Shown here: in pieces, positions 40,044 through 51,149 of the stretch
How the letters are laid out: every line of letters starts with the position of its first letter
Numbering within the stretch: position 1 is the first letter of the stretch
Assembly (NCBI GenBank): GCA_947846985.1
Contig: CANTUZ010000001.1
Location: 33,442,727 to 33,506,726, forward strand
Reading direction: 5' to 3'
From: Fratercula arctica
Lineage: Eukaryota > Chordata > Aves > Charadriiformes > Alcidae
DNA: 64,000 bases
Translations under genes and position numbers: made by a program
The notes under the pieces: generated by a model
The model's input: only the letters and a program-made list of their open reading frames with translations
Told to the model about the DNA's origin: nothing
The model's database searches: none

Positions 40044-40465
40044 CCCCATAATGCTAAATTCCCCTCTGTTACCACACTCCCTTCTGCTCTGTTATCTTGG
40101 TAATATTTTTAGTGCTTTTCTTTCTTCACAGAATACCCCACCTCACTGTCATATATCCTGATCGAGTTTTCTCACAAAAAGCTCGGGGTATCTTTATGCT
40201 TGCCACTGGGGCATGGAATAGTACGTGCTGTGGCTCCCTGGTTCTGACGCACAGGTGGACATTCAGCAAAATCAAATGACTGAGAAGCTTTAGACTACTT
40301 CTTGTTTAAATTCTAATCTTGAGACTAATCTGCTTTTTGAGTAACTGGGATCGTTCGACCATTTCTCGTTTGTTAATTACCTGTATAAAGATTTAGGAAC
40401 AAGATTTGGGATTTTGGTTCCCCTTTCCCCACACCAATAAGTTTATATTCTCTCCTGAACAATAG

Positions 40466-40549
40466 TCTAGGAGCCATACTTTTAAGCAAGCACTTCGAGA
40501 GGATGAAAACAGAAGATTAGAGGAAATGAAGCAAGAACAACGGAGGAAG
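40466..40549 (+). CDS. EPSTI1: EPSTI1 exon 8 (84 nt, phase 0-0)
   Basis: The acceptor is GAACAATAG and the donor GTAATT. It has 28 whole codons beginning SRSHTFKQALREDENRRLEE and ending MKQEQRRK. A second AG five bases downstream (TCTAG) would shift the frame to an early stop, so the upstream AG is chosen. The sequence is charged coiled coil. It matches exon 5 in length and phase and shares residues at equivalent positions (A9, E14, K22, Q25, R26, K28). I infer it is the first exon of module copy 2. Confidence 0.94.
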
Positions 40550-43310
40550 GTAATTATACATTAACAGTTTGCATATTGTATCATTTTTGCATGCTGTGAA
40601 ACCAATTAAATACATTGATTACTTGTAGCCTACGCACAGAGCTTCTCTTCAGCAAAAGTGATTTAGTCACTGTTTTCAAATATTGTGAGAGAGATGAGCC
40701 AAGCTGTAAAATTTGGACAGGGACAGGACAATTATCTTCTGGGTTCAAGGCTATTGGCATCTGGATGACTAGCTCCTGCTCACCTCTCCATTTGAACAGC
40801 TGTGCAGAGCATTTTTTCATCATGGTACCCTATTTCATAGGCTAAGGAAACCAATTTCCTCTCTGTCAGGCAGAAGTAATCTTACTGAGATATTCATGAT
40901 GACCTCAGTCTCTGAATAGTCTCTTTCTAGAGGATGGATGCCCATGTGCCCTGCCTCCCAAAATGGGGATGTGGAAACACTCAGATTTGCTGTTAAGCCT
41001 GTGTGCTTCTGCTCCCTTGCAAACCACCTCAATGAAGTGTTTTGAATTGTCTAAAAAACAGGCATGCCCTAACTGCAAGTTTGAACTCCGTCTTCTGAAA
41101 TGCATCTGAAGTCCCACTGTAGTCCCTCTGGCATGGATTTGGGATCCATATCCATGTAAATTTCATCTACACGAGGCAACAGCACAGTGCTGTGTTGTCT
41201 GTCTTGGCTCCAGGTCTGACTGTGCTAGTCTGGGGAGGGCAGCATTGACTGCAAATCATTCGGAAACGTATTAGCAAATACCGAGCCTCTTGCTATGCCT
41301 TTGCTGTTACTACCATCCAAATTAATGTTAAACTACTTCCCCAGAAGCAGAATCTTAGTGCAACAAATTCCACGCAGTGAGTTTCTAGTAGAGCTGTTCA
41401 AGTGACTCAGCCCCCCCCATGGATATCTTTAAATGTTGGGGGTAAGTGTCCTCATTTCATAGTATTCTGCCAACCAGGATGCTGGAAACAAAAAGGTGGG
41501 GAAAAGGAGGCTCTAAATTGCTTTCCCATTAGGTGTATGCTTATTCCCAGGAACTGTACAGCGGAAAAATCTTTGAAAGCTAGTCCTGATGGGTGTAAGG
41601 GCTGTAGCTTTTGTATTCTTTACATTTATTCCTCTGCAGAGAAAATAATTACAGATGTGAATTAGCATGCCCTTACTTTATGAATTTTATTTAAGGAACT
41701 CGAGTAGAGCTTTAGACCAATTTTACCAGTTTCCACAGATTGCTAAGAAGGTGCTGGCTGCTTCTAAGGCTGCTCGCTCTTGGTACACAGTTCCAAGTGC
41801 TCCTTGCCTTCACAGTTGCTGCTACCTATTGTGCAGAGTAATGCACTACTTACAAACCTACTGTAAATTATGTGTATTTTAAAGGCTCCAATAATTGTCT
41901 CTCAGATATATGTTGGCTCGTTTCTACTTCAAACTGATATTTATTAAAGTAATTGTGAATTCTGCCTCGTGTGTACTTCCTAGCAGAGTGTAGCTATAAA
42001 AGGTATAGGTATTGTCAGTTCCTTTTGTCTTTTTTGTTTTTCGGAACAGGTTTTAGTATGTATTGCTTGATTTAGAAATTTTCGGTACTCTTTGAACACT
42101 GCATCATATATATACAATATATTTCAGAACATTACTCCAAGAGAGGACTCAGCGTATTGGAAAGTCAGATACTGGTTTTTAATTTTCAGGTTGAATAGTT
42201 ATTTAAAACAGTGAAAATTAAGGTTGGCTTTTTTATTTCTTAATCCTGTTTCTTCTTTTAGGGCTAGACAAATATTGATACACAACACATTCGCAGTTAT
42301 TGATTTTCTTCATACATTTATTGCATAGTTTTTATTTAATGTTCCCCTTAAATTGATTTTTTAAAAAAAACTTTCGTGGTTCCATTCAGTTATTGAAGCT
42401 TTTGTCTAACCGCATCATTTTATTTTAGCTCTGATTCCTACTGCTGCTCAGTCGCTGTGGAAAATATGAAAGATGGGTCAGTTCCTATCCCTTCCCCCTC
42501 GCCCCGCAAGCCAAATTTTCTTTGCAGAAACATTTGCATCTTCAATTCTTGGGTGCATTGCAGGGAGCAAGAGCCAGACAAACAAGCACACATGCAGAGC
42601 AAGAGTCATACAGGCTGTGTTTCCTTTGCAGTCTTGGCTAAAATTGCATGAGCAAACTCTCCTCTGAAAAGAATTCCCTTTGACGCTGTTTACATACCTT
42701 AATATTACATAATGTAAGGATGGGAGCTTGCACACGCTTTCACCACGCCAAGAAGTACCATTTACCTTTCCCTCACCCTTGGGGTAGCCCCAGGGAGCTG
42801 GAGGTGACACACCACACGTCATACCCCTGGTTCTCGTCTTCTCCTCACCCTCCATGGAGGCAGGAGGTGAAGGGCATGACTCCTTCATACCCTACGGGCA
42901 TGACAGCTGTGTCCGCTCCTGCTAGATGGCTTCAGCTGTCTTTCCCCTTGGACCTCCAGGGAAATTCCAACCTGTGGGCTGGGGCAAGAGGAAGCAGACT
43001 GGTGTCTGGCATACATACCCCTTTAAATGTAGGACTGTAAATTTCTGAATCCAGTAACTTCCCAGCTTTTAAGGCACAAAAAAACCCCTCATCTGGTGCA
43101 CTGGTGCAACGCTGAACAGAAAAATGAGCTCAGTTTTTAACATAGTGCTGTCGCATAAATAAAATGGTGTTGAGAGAAGTTCTGGGAATGACACGTGACT
43201 CTAGCTGAAGTTAACACCATGTGGAATTAATTGGGTTTGTAACATAGGTACGCTAATTAAAAGTAAGTTTGTTATTTTGGTCAGTTCTTTTTTACTTTTA
43301 TCATTCCCAG
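40550..43310 (+). other. EPSTI1 intron 8
   Basis: A 2.76-kb intron with a C run at 41411-41418 and ordinary AT-rich sequence. No transposon or extra exon recognised. Confidence 0.85.
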
Positions 43311-43384
43311 GCTGAATTAATGGAATTTAAACAAAAGCAGGAAGAGGAAGTCAGGACAAGAGCACATCAAAAGGAACAGAGGAG
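43311..43384 (+). CDS. EPSTI1: EPSTI1 exon 9 (74 nt, phase 0-2)
   Basis: The acceptor is TATCATTCCCAG and the donor GTATGA, which is non-optimal. It has 24 codons plus AG of an Arg codon, encoding AELMEFKQKQEEEVRTRAHQ and then KEQRR. It is a continuous charged helix. It is the counterpart of exon 6 in length, phase and residues. In the mammalian protein as I recall it, this is the LLELKRQQQEQERAK segment. Confidence 0.94.
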
Positions 43385-43797
43385 GTATGATGCAAAAATG
43401 CAGAATACACTTTAATTGCATTCCTATCTGGAAAGGCTCTCAAAATTGCAGGCACTCATGCTTTAGAAGACAATTACAATGAGGATCCCTGACCTCACCT
43501 CTGGTTTAACTTTGCCTTCAAATGAGCCACTAAGATCCATCATTACAGCTGTTCACTGTAGTGCAGCGTCACCCAGAGTGCCTTTACACTTCATTCATCC
43601 TACCAGTGTAGGACACAGCATAGGGTAGAAACTATTAGTAGTTTCATGGGTAACTACTAGTACAGTAGTTTCAGCTGGGAAACATTTTATTTATCTAACT
43701 ATTTATTTATTTTTTTATTTATTTTCACTTTATTTTAGAATGGAGTACTTTGTTTATGCTATATTTTGACTATCACTGAGGTTAAAAGGCAGAGCTA

Positions 43798-44325
43798 AAT
43801 CATAGAATCATAGAATGGTTAGACTTGGAAGGGACCTTAATGATCATCTAGTTCCAACCCCTCTGCCATGGGCAGGGACACCTCCCACTAGAGCAGGTTG
43901 CTCAAAGCCCCATCCAGCCTGGCCTTGAACACTTCCAGGGATGGAGCAGCCACAGTTAATCTGGTCAGCCTGTTCCAGTGTCTCAGCACCCTCCCAGTAA
44001 AGAATTTCTTCCAAATATCAAATCTAAATCTCCCCTTTTTCAGTTTAAAACTATTACCCCTCGTCCTATCGCTCCACTCCCTGATAAAGAGTCCCTCCCC
44101 ATCCTTCCTGTAGGCCCCCTTCAGGGACTGGAAGGCTGCTATAAGGTCTCCCTGGAGCCTTCTCTTCTCCAGGCTGAACAACCCCAACTCTCTCAGCCTG
44201 TTGTCATAGGAGAAGTGCTCCAGCCTTCTGATCATCTTCATGGCTCTCCTCTGGACCTGTTCCAGCAAGTCCATGTCCTTCTTATGTTGAGGGCTCCAGA
44301 GCTGGATGCAGTAAATGTGGGATTT
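43798..44325 (-). mobile_element. CR1 LINE copy
   Basis: It begins with the inverted tail (ATCATAGAATCATAGAATGG) and extends through the CR1 3' UTR into the C-terminal ORF2 region. The minus-strand translation shows [38 protein letters not shown] and RHWNRL. The open frame continues beyond about 44325 into unrelated DNA, so the long 240-codon frame there is a fusion by chance. It is a different subfamily from the 37455 copy, judging by the 3' UTR sequence. Confidence 0.94.
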
Positions 44326-44799
44326 GATATCGCTACAGAGAGAAGCTGCAGTGCAGCAAGGCCTTCTGCAGCTGCGTTGCTGCGCGCCCCAGGCTGTGCC
44401 CCACTGCTGTGCTCTCCCTGTGTTCAGCGGCTCTAATCTTGCACTTCTGTCACTTAACTGACTTTCCATTATCTTGAAGCACAGTTTTATTCTCAGCTTT
44501 GTTTTCTGCTGGTAAAAAGAAACAATGCTCAGGCTCAAAAATAAAAACACCATTTGTTTCTTTTTTTGTGTCATTAGGGAAATACATAAAAAAATTACTT
44601 CTGTAGGCAACCACTCTCCATACTGCTTTCATTTCTTTTTTTTTCTCCAGCAAAGATATTGAGATAATTATCCATAGAAGTTAATGAAGGAGTTTCGATT
44701 CAGTCCATCTCATGTCCCTTGATAGAAATAATCCAGTATCTTACGTTTTACATCATTCTTACCAATAGCATTGTAAGACATTAAAACAACATTCATGTC

Positions 44800-44844
44800 T
44801 AAGCATGTGTGTCAGTTCTAAGCATGTGTGTCAGTCCTAAGCAT
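44800..44844. repeat. 19-bp tandem repeat, about 2.4 copies
   Basis: TAAGCATGTGTGTCAGTTC is followed directly by a one-mismatch copy and then TAAGCAT. It lies in intron 9. No known function. Confidence 0.88.
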
Positions 44845-45453
44845 TAATAGGGGGAAAAAAGAAACAGTTTTCAGAAGGTTTGAAAATATGTAGAACACAT
44901 TGAGGAAAAGTGTATTTGTGCACGCTTTCCAGATTGATAAAGTGGTACAAGAAAATGCTAGAGTTGATTTCAGAGCTGGATGGTAGAGAAAGTTGCCAGC
45001 TATACAAATTGTCTCCATTATTAACAAGCTTAAGTGTCTTTTTTTATATTGGCATTGGGAAATCAGTACTTCTAGAAACTCTCCTTTTGTACCAAAAGCT
45101 GAAAGACTACCTAAGGTGAATTGTTGAAATAGCTTGTCTCCCTGATAAAGTGGGTGGTGGTATGCAGGTCGTCTTTCTATGGAGAATTTTGGTACATTTC
45201 TCACAGCAGCTGAGGTACTCCTTTTAATCACAATGGACTGATCACAGGATAAGGATGAATCTAGTGAACTGAAAATGAAATCCACCCTATCTCATGCCAG
45301 TCCATGGTTGCTGAGCTCAGGCTTGAAAAACATCAGAAGATGGGTATTGAACTGAGACTAGGGAAAGCCACTCACAGAATGTTAAAATTCAAAAGTTTGT
45401 GAATTCCTCAGCTTCCTTCAATCATTATTCATTTTTTTTTGTTCTATTTTAAG

Positions 45454-45559
45454 GGTAAATAATGCTTTCCTGGACCGACTCCAGAACAAAACACAACTTA
45501 ATAGCATCTACCAACCTGGATATTCTGGGAGCCTGGATTACCTCAGTAACGGCGCCTGG
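45454..45559 (+). CDS. EPSTI1: EPSTI1 exon 10 (106 nt, phase 2-0)
   Basis: The acceptor is TATTTTAAG and the donor GTAAGC. One base completes Arg, then 35 codons begin VNNAFLDRLQNKTQLNSIYQ and end YLSNGAW. VNNAFLDRLQ is a highly conserved EPSTI1 motif. The remainder is a Gly/Ser/Tyr-rich tail outside the coiled coil. It is the counterpart of exon 7: same phase, N-x-x-L-x-R-L start, Ala-Trp end and identical donor hexamer. Splicing from here goes either to exon 11 or directly to exon 12. Confidence 0.94.
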
Positions 45560-48500
45560 GTAAGCTTTTTGGGTACAGAACGTGATAGCAATGAGATTGT
45601 CTAAAAGTTGACTTCTTCCCCAGATACTATTTTGTATCTGTGTGGTTTAGCCTGCCTGACAGAACTTACAGTCCTGGCTGGCTGCCTACAATAGCTTTTA
45701 AGAAGAAATCCTGTCTTAAATATATAAGCTGTTCAAATGGGAGGAGGGAGGAACAGCTGCTCTTGCAGCAGAGCTCAGTTGCTTTGCATGCAAGGTACTT
45801 CCTGCAAGGAACCGCATCCAAGGCACTTCCTTAAGTTCAGAACAAGGGTAGTGAAATCATAAGGGATTTTTTGGAAAGTCTTTAAATGAAAGGTGTTTGG
45901 AAATGCTGCAAATATTTTAGTATGATATTGAAAGTGGAGGGAAAAAAATCCCATGAAAGGTACAGCTGTTTATTTTTTACCCGTATAACATTATGACAAA
46001 GAAGAGCCAACAGCATCCAATTCAAAATACATAGTATTTATATCTTTGAAGAAAAGATATCTTGACTGTAGCCTATTAAACATCCATTAAATCTTTTCAG
46101 CTGTCCTAGTGAGTCATTAATGTGACTGTTATTTAGAATTGCACTCTTCGGTGTTTAAAAAAAAAATCTGTAGTATTCCTATCCCCAGTATCTAAACTCG
46201 AGCATCTCCACCAGAGCGCCTGCTGTCACCACTGAAAACCTTGCCATCATCTGCAGAGGGAGCGGGGTTTTGTCTTAAGCCAGATGCCATATGTCCTCTT
46301 CCACAGGGCAGGTGTTGGTGCCACCAAACAAGTGCACTCATCCCAGGCACAGTTTTAACAACAGACGGCTCTGTGACATGTGCAGGCAATCTACGCTTTT
46401 TTAAAAATATATGTATTCAAAGAATGCATCAACACAAATGCAATAAAACCCTGTGTGTGTAAGTGATAAATTTCCTACTCTGATGTTTACTTAATGGCTC
46501 CCAAGGAGCCTGCCTTCTGTTGGGTAATGCTAGATTATCCATTTTTCCTTTGTGCTATGATATGAGATTAGAAGACTAAACAAAGCAGGGAAAGAATAAA
46601 CTGTGAAAGAATATGTCATCATGGAAAGGAATTAAAAATGAGTATTGGTAACAGGAGCAAGAAAGAAAAATATCTCTCAAAAGATAGGCTGGAGGCTGCA
46701 ACCTCAGTGTCTTTGATTATACCAAGATTCTTCTCCCTTCCCTTGGGATTTTCAGCAAAAAAAGATGAGCTCCGGGTGGGGCTTACAAGTTATGTGGTCT
46801 GCAGTGTGATGTTTTATATTACAAGGGAGCTAACCGAAGCAGGTCAGACTATATACTAAGATTAAAAGAAATGAAAAAGGTTCCCAAAGGTAAGACCTGC
46901 TGATAATTTTCAAGCCCGCTCCTTCTGTGCAGTGGCACTGAAGAGGAAATATTTGTTCTCTTTACCACTTCTTTTCTTCCTGTTTAAACTCTTTACAGTC
47001 ACAACAGCTTCACACTTAACAGAAACTGAACATCACACCGTGTTATCGATCTACCTGCTGTATTTCTCATTAATATTTCTATTAGCCTGGTTTCCTAAGG
47101 AAATTAAGTTTGTATGATCACGCTGTCTGCCTACATGTAATAAAGCTTTCAGCCTGCTGGCCAATCATGGCCAAATTTGGAAGGGAGTATAAGTCTCAAA
47201 GATAATTAAATTTCTGTGTGTTTTGTGAAAAGCAATGGCTGGGCAGAAGAGAGACCCCAAACCAGTCCTCGCCTCTGAGGGGTGGTGGGAAGGACCTGGG
47301 CACTCCGTGCGTTGACAGGCTACATCCCTCCAGCCGATCAGCATGGACACAGCTCCAGAGCAGCTCCAGCTCTGCCCTGCTTTCCTGGGGGCAAGGAGAG
47401 GCAAAAGGGGATCTGGATATCCCAGGGGAGATGGAAAGGAGCGTGGGAAGGCAAATTTATTGTGTGTGTCTGGGCAGGGGGGAGGAGAGCAGTTGCATTG
47501 CGCAATTGTCCCCTCATTGATAGGAAAACAGCTTTCATTAATTCATCTGCCCTCCAGACATCTTGTGTTTTATTAGGAATATTTATAAGCTGTTGTTTCA
47601 AGAAGTGTCTTCATGGAAGTAATCTTTTCTCCCTCTTTGGTTATAAATACCAGGGTGCTCTCTGGGTGGTTGTGTGTTTTCCTTTTTTTAATGGGAAGAC
47701 AAATTAATGAATTTCCACTTCTCTCTGTAAGCTACTGCACCCTTGAGAGAGCATCGAGTCTTGATGCATGCTATCAAGAAAGTTTTGATGTCCTTTGGGC
47801 TGCCATTGTCTCTAACATAAGGCTAAACATACGAGGGTAAAAAAAATAACAGTTGTCATTTTGATATCAGAGTTTAATCAATAAGATTTAATTACTCAGA
47901 TGGGACCTATGACTGAGACAGTATCTGTTCACTGTAATGGCACAAATGATCAGCTTTATTTAAATATTAAAACACTTCTATTTTTACGAAAGAATAACTT
48001 TAAAACAGTTGCACATTTTTATATTCACTCCCTGATGAGATTTGCCCATGTTCAAGTACGGAGGGATTTGCAGAGGCCAAGTGCTGATGCGTGGCGAGCC
48101 CGAAAAAAAGCCCTTGTTTATTTTTTGCGTGGAAACGGAGCACTGTCAAGGACCCTTTTGTCTATTTCTATCAATGGGGAGAGGTCACATGGTGAACAGA
48201 TGAAATTTATAGGTCTGCTCTTCTTTCATGAAATACTAGTTGTCTTGTTGAAACTCTCTGAGCTATAGTAGAATGAAGAAGGGACATGACATATTACACC
48301 TTCCCGTTTCATGTCTTCATTACACCCAGTGTCGTGTGTAAGAATGAGAAATGCTCTCTCGGATGCTGACTCCGCTTTTTCAGTGGATGCCTAATTCTAG
48401 ATATTTGTTGTGGGAAGCAACTATTCCCTGAATACACAGGTGCAGCGTGACAGGAAACCACATTCTTTTCCTTTCCCATATACAGAAGAGGAACTCAATG

Positions 48501-49717
48501 GATGCTGGATAAATCTGTTTTGAGGAAACAAGATTTATGGGTAAAACCATTTTAAATAAACATGGTTTGTGGGTTAGCACTTGGTTTAGTTCTTGTAGCA
48601 TGATCCATGGGAATGTTTCTTTGGAGTCTCAACCAGCACTTGATTTATGCTATTTGACACCAATTAGAGAGGGAGCATGTCATGAAGTTTACTGTTGCAC
48701 AGCAAAAGAGAACCATAGCTCAAAGGTCCCTGAAGGTACAAGGCCAGCATGCATGCCTCAGTTTTCCATACGCAATCTGTCTTTTCATGAACTTCGAGAT
48801 GGATAAACTTGCGCTTAAAATGCTGATTTCCCAGCACAAAGAAACAGCTTTTAACATGGGAATATTGAGAATAGAATATTTATATAAGCAGATTCCAGAG
48901 TGCAATCCACAATGGTTATGTTTGTTTTAAAGAAGAATGTGGTTTTCTAACTTAGCCTTAACCTGGTTAGTCTATGTACAATCTGAGTTGGAAAGATTAT
49001 TACATTTTTTCCTAAAACTGGTTGCTTTGTGTATTGTGTTTGGTTTTGTTTTTTCGGGGTTTTTTTGTTGTTTTTGGGGGTTTGTTTTTTTGTTTTTTGT
49101 TTTTTTTTTTTTTTTTTTTTTTAATCTAGAGTAATGAGCTTATCTTTCCAGAAAATATATAAACTACTCAGCATCAATATAGGAACCTCAGATGAGTAGG
49201 TCTAGGCATGCTGTAGCTGAGTTTAATGACTTACCTCTGACAAGGCAGTCAAACGGCATATGCAGATGTGTTTTGCCTGGCTCGACTTTGAGCTCAATCA
49301 TTCTTTCCTTTGAAAATCTCATCCTAAAACAGAGTAGCGGGAGTCTGGGGAGGAACGGAAGAAACTTTTCTCTCTTTCAAATTGTGTGAGATCAAGAAAG
49401 GATTGAGGCATCTGAAGATATTTGGGACACTTCTAGATAGATTTTTTCTGGCAAAAACAAGATATGTTTATCTCCTGAGTCAATAGACCCTGCTATTCAT
49501 ATTGAGTTCAAATCGAAGAAATATTTATTGCTAGAACTGGAATCATGCGGAAGCATTTGCATCTTGTTTTAAGTGGAGTTTCAAAAGACAGGAAAGGGCA
49601 CCAAGTAATCAAGAAAGTTCCACACAACTGGACAACCATAATTCCTTGCATAAATAAGTGATTGTACTGTACCTTGTACATGGTACTGTACTAATGCATC
49701 TTTTTTCTTTTATCCAG
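45560..49717 (+). other. EPSTI1 intron 10
   Basis: A 4.16-kb intron ending in a good polypyrimidine acceptor. It contains a strong T/G-rich tract at 49031-49122. No CR1 copy or additional exon recognised. Confidence 0.82.
49031..49122 (+). repeat. T/G-rich tract ending in long poly(T)
   Basis: A run of T and G only (plus one C) ending in more than 20 consecutive T, about 600 bases upstream of the 33-nt exon 11. It is low complexity and probably unstable in length. Confidence 0.88.
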
Positions 49718-49750
49718 GAGTCAAACTACTTGGAATAAAGGAAGAGAAAG
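49718..49750 (+). CDS. EPSTI1: EPSTI1 exon 11, 33-nt microexon with stop
   Basis: The acceptor is TTTCTTTTATCCAG and the donor GTAAGA, both strong. In the phase set by exon 10 it reads Glu-Ser-Asn-Tyr-Leu-Glu and then TAA (49736-49738), ending the protein at residue 250 of the visible part. The exon is exactly 11 codons long. As I recall it, the mammalian long isoform has exactly 11 residues between the Trp of the previous exon and its next block, so the exon seems homologous but has gained a stop at codon 7 here. Four codons after the stop plus exon 12 would then be 3' UTR. Confidence 0.75.
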
Positions 49751-51050
49751 GTAAGAATAATGAATTTGTTCATTCTGTTTAGTACTGATGCTGGTATTAA
49801 CTTAACGTCGTATTTGACATTTCATTATGACAGCTTATGTGGTTTAATTCTCAATTAGATATGAGAGGGGATCTTAAAATAAATCTTAAAATAAATGCTT
49901 TCCAACTCTGAGTTTGGGGCCAGGCAATGCCAATACCTACTCAGGAGGCAACTCTGCAAATTTTCAGTGATCTTAAGTGAAAGAGGATGACTTTGTCATG
50001 GGCTGCGCTCTTCCTGCTGTTTCCCATCAGTAAAAAGGGAGACTGTTCATACCAGTGGAGGTTGTTGGTAAAACACCACTATTGAATCAGAGAAATCAGG
50101 CCCTCTGTTTTCAAATTACTTTTTATGAGGCTCACTGCACCTATGTTCTTTTCTGAAAGCGATTCCCTACCCTAAGTCCCAGTTCCGATATAATGATTTG
50201 CACAGAGCCTTTACTTCTAGGCTAGGAGACTTTTGGAGCAAGTTCAGGTATGGACACACATTATCCTTGCCTGAGGAGATGGCTTTGACATAACTTTTTT
50301 TTGAGAGCTAGGATCTTATAAAGAGGAATTCAAAAATATCGAACTTTAAAAACCCCCTTGCTTTCAACCATTCTCCCACAAATGCAGATATTCTTCTGTG
50401 ACTTTCTTCCTCATTTTCTGCTCCCACAGTTATTTTAGTATTTTTGCAGCAGGGCTGTATTCTGAAGATGGTATCTAAATAATATTGTTGGCCTCCCATG
50501 AGTCGACATTTCAGTTTTGTGAGGAGTAAAATTGTTATTAAAAATTAACTCAAATTCGCTAAAGAAATGACAATGAGTAGATAAAGGCAGTTCCCCACAG
50601 GAGAAGAAATTACCATCTTTTGCAGCCCACAATACTATTAGATTTCGTAAACTGTGGGCAGCTGAAGGAGTTCAACGCATTGTTGTTTTTCACAATATCT
50701 ACAATACCAATAATATGTTTGCATATGAACTGTACAAGAATTATGGATGGGTGTGCTTTTTTAAGCCTTGTTTTACTGTTGTTTGGAAAACACATTTCAG
50801 CTTGCTACATTAATATATTGTTCAAAGAGTTATTAATATGTCTGCAGATAATTAGGACATTTTGTGAATTAAATTCACAAAAAGATAGAAATCCCTTCAT
50901 GAAGGCTTTACATAATTAAAAGCTAAAACCTGTCGGCAGAACAGGCAGACTTTATTTTCCAGTGGACTTAATCCTAGAGAAGTTGACTTTGATTTTTTGT
51001 TTTTGCTGCAAAAGGTAATTTTTCATTCTGTTTTCTCCTTCTCATTACAG
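49751..51050 (+). other. EPSTI1 intron 11
   Basis: A 1.3-kb intron between the microexon and the terminal exon. It holds the small duplication at 49871 and ordinary AT-rich sequence, ending in the acceptor TTCTCATTACAG. Confidence 0.75.
49871..49894. repeat. 12-bp tandem duplication
   Basis: ATCTTAAAATAA occurs twice in a row within intron 11, a probable slippage product. Confidence 0.85.
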
Positions 51051-51149
51051 GGTATTGGAGAAATATTCACTTTTATCTGGCCTTGGCCAAATGACCTTGT
51101 AAAAGCTCCAAGAAAGCGCTCTTTTATCATTGTGATTTTTTTTTCTTAG
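51051..51149 (+). CDS. EPSTI1: EPSTI1 exon 12, alternative C-terminus (exon 11 skipped)
   Basis: The acceptor is CTCCTTCTCATTACAG. If exon 10 splices directly here (phase 0), 32 codons follow, beginning GIGEIFTFIWPWPNDLVKAP and ending IIVIFFS, then TAG at 51147-51149. The IWP-x-x-x-DL-x-K block and the following hydrophobic run resemble the mammalian long-isoform tail as I recall it. The same frame carries on with tail-like residues past this stop and a second stop (TGA at 51177-51179), see findings. If exon 11 is included, this region is untranslated. The total visible product would be 276 residues. Confidence 0.55.
   Translation, partial: GIGEIFTFIWPWPNDLVKAPRKRSFIIVIFFS

Larger units (their letters stand above)
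36096..40465 (+). other. EPSTI1 intron 7
   Basis: A 4.4-kb intron with two CR1 copies in opposite orientation (37455-37992 on + and 39456-40043 on -). As I recall the mammalian protein, about a dozen extra residues lie between the parts encoded by exons 7 and 8, so a microexon of about 33-36 nt could be hidden here. I could not identify one. Confidence 0.8.
43385..45453 (+). other. EPSTI1 intron 9
   Basis: A 2.07-kb intron containing a minus-strand CR1 copy (43798-44325) and a 19-bp tandem repeat (44800-44844). The acceptor is a T-rich tract ending TTTTAAG. Confidence 0.85.

Noticed and set aside
43888..44610. 240-codon minus-strand open frame that could look like a gene.
   Set aside because: Its C-terminal part is CR1 ORF2 and the rest is unrelated flanking DNA read through by chance.
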